A stretch of DNA of 7,982 bases from Pseudomonadota bacterium (GTDB taxonomy: Bacteria > Pseudomonadota > Gammaproteobacteria > Xanthomonadales > Xanthomonadaceae), in the NCBI GenBank assembly GCA_025355485.1, contig JANXZP010000165.1, forward strand, positions 1-7,982, written 5' to 3'. Positions within the stretch are counted from its first letter, which is position 1, and every line of letters starts with the position of its first letter. The notes beneath the pieces were generated by a model. That model saw only the letters and a list, made by a program, of their open reading frames with translations, did not search any database and was not told the origin of the DNA. Positions 1-6,621 of this stretch are shown here, in pieces. The translations under genes were made by a program, and so were the position numbers.

Positions 1-1
1 C

Positions 2-448
2 ATCCTGGAATACCTGGACGAAATGTGGCCGGCACCGATGCTGCTGCCAGCCACCGCGCGGGAACGCCAGCGCGTGCGCGGCTTGGCGCAGCTGATCGCC
101 TGCGACATCCATCCGCTCAACAACCTGCGCGTGCTGCGGTATTTCGAGCACGACTGGAGCGTGCCGTTGCCCGAACGCGAGAACTGGGTGCGCCACTGGA
201 TTCAGGAGGGTTTCACCGCAGTCGAGTCGATGCTCGCCGAGCACCTGTCCACTGGCACGTACTGCGATGGCGAACAGCCCGGCCTGCCGGATTGCTGCCT
301 GGTGCCGCAGGTTTACAACGCGCGGCGCTTCAGCGTCGGCATGGAGAACTACCCGACCATCCAGCGCATCTACGATGCCTGCATGAAATTGCCGGCGTTC
401 GACGCGGCGCGGCCCGAACTCCAACCCGACGCCCCGACCGCGAGCTGA
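2..448 (+). CDS. maiA: Maleylacetoacetate isomerase / zeta-class glutathione transferase, C-terminal part (5' end outside window)
   Basis: The open frame runs in from the left edge, with complete codons from base 2, and ends at TGA 446-448, leaving 148 visible residues. A full family member is usually about 210-220 residues, so roughly the first third (the thioredoxin-like domain with the glutathione site) is missing. The visible part starts with ILEYLDEMWP, the junction between the GST N- and C-terminal domains. It then has IACDIHPLNNLRVL, a signature of the zeta-class/MaiA C-terminal helical domain, and later DCCLVPQVYNARRF. Family knowledge: these cytosolic enzymes isomerise maleylacetoacetate to fumarylacetoacetate in tyrosine breakdown, using glutathione as cofactor; some relatives act on maleylpyruvate. 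No other tyrosine-catabolism gene is visible, so the exact substrate is inferred. The gene converges on pilU, 15 bases away, and no terminator hairpin fits in that gap. Confidence 0.9.
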   Translation: MLEYLDEMWPAPMLLPATARERQRVRGLAQLIACDIHPLNNLRVLRYFEHDWSVPLPERENWVRHWIQEGFTAVESMLAEHLSTGTYCDGEQPGLPDCCLVPQVYNARRFSVGMENYPTIQRIYDACMKLPAFDAARPELQPDAPTAS

Positions 449-463
449 CCGACAACGTCTGAC

Positions 464-1597
464 TTAGAACGTACTGCCCTGGGTGATGGTGGGGCTGGCC
501 GCGAACACATCGGCATACGGATCGTGTTCGCCGGCGGCACCTTCGGACAGGCGGATCTTCAGCGCGAGCCCGTCGCGGGAATCGGATTTGCGCAGGATTT
601 CCTCGAGGTCGGCCTTGCCTTCCTTGTACATCTTGTACAGCGACTGGTCGAAGCTGTGCATGCCTTCCTGCAGCGAGGACTCCATCGCCTGCTTGACCTG
701 ATGGATTTCGCCGCGGCGGATCAGGTCGCGGATCATCGGCGTATTGATCAGGATCTCGCTGGCCGGCAGGCGCTTGCCGTCCACGCCGATCACCAGGCGC
801 TGGCTGATGACCGCCTTCAAATTCAGCGCGAGGTTCATCAGCACGTTCTTGTGCATGCCTTCGGGGAAGAAGTTGAGGATGCGTTCGAGCGTCTGGTCGG
901 CGTTGTTGGAGTGCAGCGTCGCTAGGCACAGGTGGCCGGTTTCGGCGAACGCGATCGCCGCTTCCATGGTGGTGGCATCCAGGATTTCGCCGATCAGGAT
1001 CAGGTCCGGCGCTTCGCGCATCGCATTCTTCAGCGCGTTGTGGAAGGCGTGGGTGTCGAGGCCGACCTCGCGCTGGTTGACGATGGACTTCTTGTGCCGG
1101 TGCAGGAACTCGATCGGATCCTCGATGGTGAGGATGTGGCCGGTGATGTTGGTGTTGCGGTGGTCGATCATCGATGCCAGCGTGGTGGACTTGCCAGAAC
1201 CGGTGGAGCCGACCAGCAGCACCAGCCCGCGCGGCTCCATCACGATGTCCTTGATGATCACCGGCAGCTTGAGATCCTCGATGCTCGGGATATCGCTCTT
1301 GATCGCACGGATCACCATGCCGATCTCGCCGCGCTGCTTGAACACGTTCACGCGGAAGCGACCGGCGTCGGTGACCGCCACCGCCATGTTCATCTCCAGG
1401 TCGCGCTCGAACACCATCGTCTGGTGCTCGTCCATCAGCGAATAGGCGATCTTCTTGACCAGTCCCGGCGGCAAACCGGTATTGCCCAGCGCGTACAGGT
1501 TACCCTCCACCTTCATGTTGACCGGCGCGCCGGTGGTCAGGAACAGATCCGAGGCGTTCTTTTCCGCCATCAGCTTCAGGAAATACTCGATGTCCAT
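464..1597 (-). CDS. pilU: Type IV pilus retraction ATPase PilU
   Basis: A 377-residue cytoplasmic AAA+/secretion ATPase of the PilT/PilU family, which powers pilus retraction and twitching. The N-terminal PAS-like domain is about residues 1-110. The ATPase core has Walker A GSTGSGKST (130-138), Asp box TIEDPIE (157-163), Walker B LILIGE (199-204) and His box HLCLATLHSNN (222-232). PilU rather than PilT is indicated by the MDIEYFLKLMAEKNASDLF start, IVNQREVG (172-179) and a C-terminal tail of about 27 residues past the last conserved helix. The position usually written GEIRD reads GEILD here (Leu206). The start at 1597 was chosen because homologues begin at this Met; the frame stays open to an ATG at 1657 that would add 20 residues unlike the family. 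Only a weak GGGAA stands upstream. pilT, its common neighbour and partner, is absent: the divergent gene at 1692 is a lipoprotein. Confidence 0.93.
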   Translation of the reverse strand: MDIEYFLKLMAEKNASDLFLTTGAPVNMKVEGNLYALGNTGLPPGLVKKIAYSLMDEHQTMVFERDLEMNMAVAVTDAGRFRVNVFKQRGEIGMVIRAIKSDIPSIEDLKLPVIIKDIVMEPRGLVLLVGSTGSGKSTTLASMIDHRNTNITGHILTIEDPIEFLHRHKKSIVNQREVGLDTHAFHNALKNAMREAPDLILIGEILDATTMEAAIAFAETGHLCLATLHSNNADQTLERILNFFPEGMHKNVLMNLALNLKAVISQRLVIGVDGKRLPASEILINTPMIRDLIRRGEIHQVKQAMESSLQEGMHSFDQSLYKMYKEGKADLEEILRKSDSRDGLALKIRLSEGAAGEHDPYADVFAASPTITQGSTF

Positions 1598-1691
1598 GAT
1601 CGGTTCCCAGTTCAGGTTCGGTGCGACCGTTGCAAGCGCACGGCCAGCTTTGGACAATAGCCGCGATGGCCAGGATCCCCGTGGATTTGTT

Positions 1692-2075
1692 ATGACACCA
1701 ACGCGACGAAAAATCCATCGTACCGCTGCGGCGATCGTTCTGCTCGCCTGCTTGGGCGGTTGCGCGAGCGGGCCGCCGCCGACCGCCGAGCTCGGCGCGG
1801 CCGATCAGGCGATCAGCGTCGCCGCGACGCCCGAAGCGCAGCGCTACGCGGCCGATGAACTCGACGCGGCCCGCCATCAACTGGCCGCTGCACAGGCCGC
1901 GATGGCGCAACAGGATTACGCACGGGCGCAGCAGTTCGCCGCCGGCGCACTGGCCGACGCCGACCTGGCCCGCGCAAAGGGGCGGGCGTTGGCGGCGCGG
2001 GCGGCGGTGGCTGCAAAAACCGAAGACAACGCGACCCTGCGCCGGCGCCTGCTCGACCAGGAGCCGCTGCAATGA
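1692..2075 (+). CDS. DUF4398 domain-containing lipoprotein
   Basis: A 127-residue probable lipoprotein. Residues 1-23 form a type II signal peptide: basic TRRKIHR, hydrophobic AAAIVLLACL, then lipobox LGGC with Cys24 as the predicted acylated residue. After a short Pro/Gly linker, residues about 38-110 are an Ala-rich helical segment (ELDAARHQLAAAQAAM, then a run of ALADADLARAKGRALAARAA), which matches the DUF4398 pattern of paired amphipathic helices. The molecular function of this family is not established; members are anchored in the envelope. The start is ATG 1692, which puts the signal peptide at the N-terminus; the frame stays open upstream to 1455 only as a shadow over pilU. No good Shine-Dalgarno is seen (AGGA at 1672-1675 is too far away). 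Its stop overlaps the next gene by ATGA, so the two are almost certainly co-translated and probably act together. Confidence 0.85.
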   Translation: MTPTRRKIHRTAAAIVLLACLGGCASGPPPTAELGAADQAISVAATPEAQRYAADELDAARHQLAAAQAAMAQQDYARAQQFAAGALADADLARAKGRALAARAAVAAKTEDNATLRRRLLDQEPLQ

Positions 2076-3052
2076 GCCGGCCTCTATCACGACCGATCGC
2101 GCTGCTGTCCGCGCTTCTGCTCTCCGCGCTACATGCCGTCCACGCCGGCGGTGCACCGGTCGATCACGACCTGCAGCGCCTGTCCATCGTCCTCGCCCAG
2201 CTCGAGGCCGATCCGAGCCTGGGGCAGCTGGGCGATGCCGATCGTCTCAGGGCGCACCAGGCGCTAGCTGCGCTGGCGCAGACCGGCCCGCATGCGAAGG
2301 AACGCGCACAAGCCTTGCACATCGCCGAAAGTCGGGTCGCCGCTGCGCACTTCGCGGCCGAGGCCGACCTAGCCGAGCGCCAGATCGAACAGCTCGACCG
2401 CGCACACGATCGCATCCTGCTCGAAGCCAGCCGTCGCGACGCCGATCGGGCGCGCGCGGAAGCCGAACGACTGCGCCTGCAGAACACCGCGCGGGAGGAG
2501 GAAGCACAGCGTGCCGAGGCCGAACGGCAGGCGCAGGCGCAGCAGGCGGCGGGGATCGCCAGCGACGAATCCGACCAGGCGCGCGCATTGGCCGAGGCGC
2601 GTGCAAAAGAGGCCGCGCTGGCCCAGCAGGAAGCAGCGCTGAGTTCCGGCGCTGCGCCTGCGCGAAATATCCTGTCGACCAGCAACGGGCCGCGCGGATC
2701 GGCCATGACTCTGCCCGGAGGCGTATTCGTGCCCGGCAAGGCCGCCCTGCGCAACGACGCCCAGACCAGAACTCGCCTCAAGGCGCTGGTCGATTTCGTG
2801 CAGGCCAGTCCCGGGGCAACGATCCGCATCGAGGGCCACATGGATAACCAGGGCGACCCTCAGCTCAGCCTGAAATTGTCCCAGCAGCGCGCCGATGCGG
2901 TCAGGAACATGCTGCGAGCTGCCGGCGTGCCGGCGAACCGGCTGCAGGCGGTCGGGCTGGGCGCCGAGCAGCCAGTGGCATCGAATGCCACTGCACAGGG
3001 CCGCGAACGCAACCGGCGGGTCGAAGTGATCGTGTTGCGCAGTGCAAATTAG
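2072..3052 (+). CDS. OmpA-family protein with periplasmic coiled coil and C-terminal peptidoglycan-binding domain
   Basis: A 326-residue exported protein. Residues 1-25 look like a Sec signal peptide with cleavage after AVHA. Residues about 77-192 are a long Ala/Glu/Arg/Gln-rich helix, probably a coiled coil (for example RADAERL-like heptads and REEEAQRAEAERQ). Residues about 210-323 are an OmpA-C domain: PGGVFVPGKAALRNDAQ, IRIEGHMDNQG, LSQQRADAVRNML, and AEQPVASNATAQGRERNRRVEV at the end. Asp258 and Arg273, 15 residues apart, match the pair that contacts the diaminopimelate peptide in OmpA-like domains. The motif usually GHTD reads GHMD here. There is no beta-barrel, so it is probably a periplasmic linker to the cell wall, possibly partnered with the upstream lipoprotein. 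Start ATG 2072 overlaps the upstream stop by 4 bases and has a strong AGGAG at 2059-2063, 8 bases away. Confidence 0.92.
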   Translation: MSRPLSRPIALLSALLLSALHAVHAGGAPVDHDLQRLSIVLAQLEADPSLGQLGDADRLRAHQALAALAQTGPHAKERAQALHIAESRVAAAHFAAEADLAERQIEQLDRAHDRILLEASRRDADRARAEAERLRLQNTAREEEAQRAEAERQAQAQQAAGIASDESDQARALAEARAKEAALAQQEAALSSGAAPARNILSTSNGPRGSAMTLPGGVFVPGKAALRNDAQTRTRLKALVDFVQASPGATIRIEGHMDNQGDPQLSLKLSQQRADAVRNMLRAAGVPANRLQAVGLGAEQPVASNATAQGRERNRRVEVIVLRSAN

Positions 3053-3116
3053 CTGAAACATCAAGACGTTCCGTGAATACAACTCGCGTTCGGCTGCTGC
3101 GATCCGGTGTTCGTAT

Positions 3117-3132
3117 CGTCTCTGATGAGACG
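3117..3132 (+). other. Short inverted repeat downstream of the OmpA-like gene
   Basis: CGTCTC at 3117-3122 and GAGACG at 3127-3132 pair perfectly around a TGAT loop, and a TCATTTCC stretch follows. It lies 65 bases after the stop of the OmpA-like gene and could be a weak transcript end. The stem is only 6 bp and there is no proper T run, so it may be chance. Confidence 0.25.
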
Positions 3133-3167
3133 TCATTTCCGTTGCATTCAAGGGCTTGCCAAGCCGC

Positions 3168-3372
3168 TTGCGGCGACCTTTGCGCAGGAGTAGCGTCATC
3201 TACCCATGCGCAAGCCGGCGCATGGACGAGCGGATCAGGCCCATGAGTGCAGTGAAGTTTCCGGAGCAGCGCACGGTCTGGAATATCCAGATTCGCGACG
3301 CAGGCTCCGATCGTTGCCCGCTGTGCCGCGCCGCAAACCACAACGCCCCGCATCCTCACCGAGCGGGGCGTT
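3168..3372 (+). ncRNA. Candidate structured RNA or structured leader in the 3053-3418 gap
   Basis: This gap has no convincing protein gene but is dense in complementary segments. Seen in the sequence: TTGCGGCG (3168-3175) pairs with CGCCGCAA (3329-3336) as a possible closing stem. TTGCGCA (3180-3186) pairs with TGCGCAA (3207-3213) and continues through GG/CC and GTAG/CTAC to a 6-base loop, with two single A bulges. CGGAGC (3262-3267) pairs with GCTCCG (3304-3309) and encloses the perfect hairpin TCTGGA-ATA-TCCAGA (3277-3291). A terminator-like hairpin ends it (3342-3372). It matches no RNA family I recognise: the conserved cores of SRP RNA, c-di-GMP and SAH riboswitches are absent. It could be a free small RNA or the leader of the YdcH-like gene. 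No convincing promoter was found upstream. GC-rich DNA gives chance pairings, so this is a hypothesis. Confidence 0.3.
3342..3372 (+). terminator. Terminator-like hairpin, 10-bp perfect stem
   Basis: AACGCCCCGC (3342-3351) and GCGGGGCGTT (3363-3372) are exact reverse complements around an 11-base loop. The stem is G/C-rich with A/T ends, as in intrinsic terminators, but only TT of the stem plus scattered Ts follow on the + strand. It sits 46 bases before the start of the YdcH-like gene, so it ends either an upstream RNA or a leader (attenuation). No minus-strand gene lies where it could serve the other direction. Confidence 0.45.
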
Positions 3373-3404
3373 CGCATGTCTGATGAATGATTTTCCCGAC
3401 GCAC

Positions 3405-3410
3405 AGGAGG
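3405..3410 (+). promoter_or_regulatory. Strong Shine-Dalgarno that decides the start of the YdcH-like gene
   Basis: A full AGGAGG lies 8 bases before ATG 3419. It selects this start over the in-frame ATG at 3383, which would add 12 residues and has no ribosome binding site. Confidence 0.85.
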
Positions 3411-3418
3411 TCGACGCC

Positions 3419-3640
3419 ATGTTCGAAGGTCAATCGCGCGATGAGTTGGACGCACTGCTGAGATCCGATATCGAGTTCCGCCAGCTTTACCATCGCCATC
3501 GCGAGCTGGACAAGCAGGTACTCGACGCCGAACTCGGCGTGTTGCCGCTCGACGACACCACGCTCGCGCAGATGAAGCGCGAAAAGCTGCACGCAAAGGA
3601 TCGGTTGACCCAATTGTTCGAGACCAAGCAAGCGCATTAA
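3419..3640 (+). CDS. YdcH-like DUF465 family small protein
   Basis: A 73-residue soluble protein, the usual length for the DUF465/YdcH family. The sequence is nearly all charged helix: SDIEFRQLYHRHRELDKQV (about residues 16-34), a short LGVLPLDD turn, then LAQMKREKLHAKDRLTQLFE (about 49-68). This gives the family's helical-hairpin pattern with the conserved F..L...H..LD.....E and K..KL..KD....L residues. Function is not established for the family. No signal peptide or membrane segment is seen, so it should be cytosolic. The start is fixed by AGGAGG eight bases upstream. The gene stands alone: a terminator-like hairpin lies 46 bases before it and another begins 12 bases after its stop, which suggests a monocistronic unit or one controlled by its leader. 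Confidence 0.85.
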   Translation: MFEGQSRDELDALLRSDIEFRQLYHRHRELDKQVLDAELGVLPLDDTTLAQMKREKLHAKDRLTQLFETKQAH

Positions 3641-3652
3641 CCAGTCGACCCT

Positions 3653-3693
3653 GCGGGCGGCGGCGGCCATCCTCGTCGGCTGCCGTCGCCCGC
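3653..3693 (+). terminator. Probable intrinsic terminator of the YdcH-like gene
   Basis: Bases 3653-3668 pair with 3678-3693 over 16 positions, including two G-U pairs, around a 9-base loop, and ATTTCAT follows. The stem is very stable but the T run is short. Its position 12 bases after the stop codon fits a transcript end. Confidence 0.6.
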
Positions 3694-3717
3694 ATTTCAT
3701 CTAATGGAAGCAGAAGC

Positions 3718-3957
3718 ATGAGTGCGAATTCCAGAGTGCTGCTCATCGGCCTCGCATTCATTGTTGGCATGATCGTTTGTTTTTCCCCGAGCCTGTTGGC
3801 GGGCGATCTGATACAGCCTCCATGCCACTGCGGGCCAGATGAAATTCCGATTGTGTTTATCGTACTGTGGTGCGTCAGCGTCCCTGTCAGCGGGGCATTT
3901 TTTGCGTATGCCGCGCATTGGCTGCTTGCCAGATACACCAAGCCGTCTTCGGACTGA
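3718..3957 (+). CDS. Small two-helix membrane protein of unknown function
   Basis: A 79-residue protein that I do not recognise. Two hydrophobic stretches are clear: residues about 7-28 (VLLIGLAFIVGMIVCFSPSLL) and about 44-71 (PIVFIVLWCVSVPVSGAFFA and on). A 15-residue polar link between them contains Pro-Pro and Cys36-His37-Cys38. The C-terminus ends ARYTKPSSD; with Arg6 and Arg72/Lys75 flanking the helices, both ends are probably cytoplasmic and the link periplasmic. The CHC group could form a disulfide or bind metal, but that is speculation. Start ATG 3718 is supported by GGAAG at 3706-3710, 7 bases away. Base use is less G/C-rich than in the neighbours (for example GTTTGTTTTTCC), which fits a lineage-specific or poorly constrained gene. 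It lies between a terminator-like hairpin and the cbs promoter, so it seems to be its own unit. Confidence 0.65.
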   Translation: MSANSRVLLIGLAFIVGMIVCFSPSLLAGDLIQPPCHCGPDEIPIVFIVLWCVSVPVSGAFFAYAAHWLLARYTKPSSD

Positions 3958-3988
3958 GTATTTCAGGGCCAGGCTCGGGTACGGCGCC

Positions 3989-3997
3989 TGCTAGAAT
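3989..3997 (+). promoter_or_regulatory. Extended -10 promoter for cbs
   Basis: TGCTAGAAT has the TG-n extension plus a -10 hexamer (TAGAAT) matching TATAAT at 5 of 6 positions. No good -35 hexamer is present 16-18 bases upstream, as is common for extended -10 promoters. Transcription would begin near 4004 and give a leader of about 33 bases before ATG 4037. The leader has no clear Shine-Dalgarno. Confidence 0.6.
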
Positions 3998-4036
3998 CCT
4001 GCGTCCGGCCCATCGCAGCCGCAGCGCCACTACGCC

Positions 4037-5407
<1,371 letters not shown>

Positions 5408-5440
5408 CGCGGTCGGACAGACTGCGATCCACGCAAACTC

Positions 5441-5447
5441 AAGGAAG
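5441..5447 (+). promoter_or_regulatory. Ribosome binding site of the cystathionine lyase/synthase gene
   Basis: AAGGAAG ends 7 bases before ATG 5455 and supports that start. The 47-base gap from cbs holds no hairpin or good promoter, which favours co-transcription with cbs. Confidence 0.7.
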
Positions 5448-5454
5448 CGAACAA

Positions 5455-6621
5455 ATGTCCACCGATTCAGCAACTCATGGCCTCGGCACCCGCGCAATCC
5501 ACGCCGGCCAGTCGCCCGATCCATCCACCGGCGCGATCATGACGCCGATTTACGCGACTTCGACCTACGTGCAGTCCAGCCCGGGCGTGCACCAGGGTTT
5601 CGAGTATTCGCGCTCGCACAATCCGACGCGGTTCGCGTGGGAGCGCTGCATCGCCGACCTCGAAGGTGGCACGCGTGGCTTTGCATTCGCGTCCGGACTT
5701 GCGGCGACGTCGACGATCCTGGAACTGCTCGACAGCGGTAGCCATGTGGTCGTGATGGACGATGTTTATGGCGGCACCTATCGGCTGTTCGAACGCGTGC
5801 GCCGGCGTTCGGCGGGGCTCGATTTCAGTTTCGTCGACCTCAACGACCTCGATGCGTTGGCTGCGGCGATCAAGCCCAACACGAAGATGATCTGGGCGGA
5901 GACACCGACCAATCCGATGCTCAAGGTCGTGGATCTCGCCAGGCTCGGCGCGTTCGCGAAACAGCGCGGCCTGATCCTCGTCGTCGACAACACGTTCTGC
6001 TCGCCGATGCTGCAGCGCCCGCTCGAGTTCGGCGCATGCATCGTGATGCATTCGGCGACCAAGTACCTCAATGGCCATTCGGACATCGTCGGTGGCGTCG
6101 CGATCGTCGGCGACAACGCGGAACTCGCCGAACAGATGACCTTCCTGCAGAACGCGATCGGCGGCGTGCAGGGTCCGTTCGACAGCTTCCTCGCATTGCG
6201 CGGCCTGAAGACATTGCACCTGCGCATGCGCGCGCATTGCGCGAACGCGATGGAGCTCGCTGCTTGGCTGGAGACGCACACGGCGATCGAGAAGGTGATC
6301 TATCCGGGGCTGCCATCGCATCCGCAGCACGAACTCGCGAAACGGCAGATGGACGGTTTCGGCGGATTGATTTCGATCTATGTGCGCGGCGGCTTGCCTG
6401 CGGCGACACGGATGATGGAACGCTGCAAGCTGTTCGGCCTCGCCGAATCGCTGGGCGGAGTCGAAAGCCTCATCAACCATCCCGCGATCATGACCCATGC
6501 CTCGGTACCTATGGATCGGCGCGCCGCGCTCGGCATCCACGATCATCTCGTGCGGCTGTCGGTCGGCGTCGAAGACGTGGCCGATTTGCGCGCCGAACTC
6601 GACGCAGCACTCGCTGCGTGA
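5455..6621 (+). CDS. Cys/Met-metabolism PLP enzyme: cystathionine gamma-lyase or gamma-synthase
   Basis: A 388-residue cytosolic fold-type I PLP enzyme of normal family length (about 380-400). Near the N-terminus GLGTRAIHAGQ and PIYATSTYVQ are family hallmarks, followed by YSRSHNPTR (51-59) with the Tyr and Arg that bind the neighbouring subunit's PLP phosphate. ASGLAAT is at 79-85, AETPTNP at 148-154, and DNTFCSPMLQRPLEFGA at 178-194. The Schiff-base lysine is Lys203 in HSATKYLNGHSD. The C-terminal part has AESLGGVESLINHPAIMTHAS and LVRLSVGVEDVADL. Lyase and synthase are hard to tell apart by sequence. Pairing with cbs favours gamma-lyase (cystathionine to cysteine, 2-oxobutyrate and ammonia, and possibly H2S release), though annotators often call such proteins gamma-synthase (MetB). 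Its stop overlaps the likely GTG start of the glycosyltransferase gene. Confidence 0.9.
   Translation: MSTDSATHGLGTRAIHAGQSPDPSTGAIMTPIYATSTYVQSSPGVHQGFEYSRSHNPTRFAWERCIADLEGGTRGFAFASGLAATSTILELLDSGSHVVVMDDVYGGTYRLFERVRRRSAGLDFSFVDLNDLDALAAAIKPNTKMIWAETPTNPMLKVVDLARLGAFAKQRGLILVVDNTFCSPMLQRPLEFGACIVMHSATKYLNGHSDIVGGVAIVGDNAELAEQMTFLQNAIGGVQGPFDSFLALRGLKTLHLRMRAHCANAMELAAWLETHTAIEKVIYPGLPSHPQHELAKRQMDGFGGLISIYVRGGLPAATRMMERCKLFGLAESLGGVESLINHPAIMTHASVPMDRRAALGIHDHLVRLSVGVEDVADLRAELDAALAA

Noticed and set aside
932..1660. 242-codon open frame on the plus strand
   Set aside because: It is a shadow of pilU on the opposite strand, with low-complexity Asp/His/Arg/Gln composition.
1598..1691. Divergent promoters between pilU and the lipoprotein gene
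   Set aside because: Candidate boxes (TTGGAC at 1650-1655 on +, TATTGT on -) lack a properly spaced partner, so no promoter is reported.
3168..3372. Known riboswitch, SRP RNA or 6S RNA
   Set aside because: The conserved SRP loop, the c-di-GMP and SAH aptamer cores and the single long 6S-type hairpin are not seen, so no family name was assigned.
3243..3383. Possible 46-residue protein with a CPLC motif in the gap
   Set aside because: It has no ribosome binding site, its last third is simply the translated terminator-like hairpin, and the Cys pair is isolated. The RNA-structure reading explains the segment better.
2901..3941. 346-codon open frame on the minus strand spanning the 3053-3418 gap
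   Set aside because: It overlaps three better-supported + strand genes and two hairpins, has no motif, and its composition is that of an antisense frame.
6036..6617. Upstream extension of the glycosyltransferase reading frame
   Set aside because: The frame is open for 194 more codons, but these overlap the lyase gene in another frame and are Arg-rich without family similarity; the GT2 domain begins after 6618.
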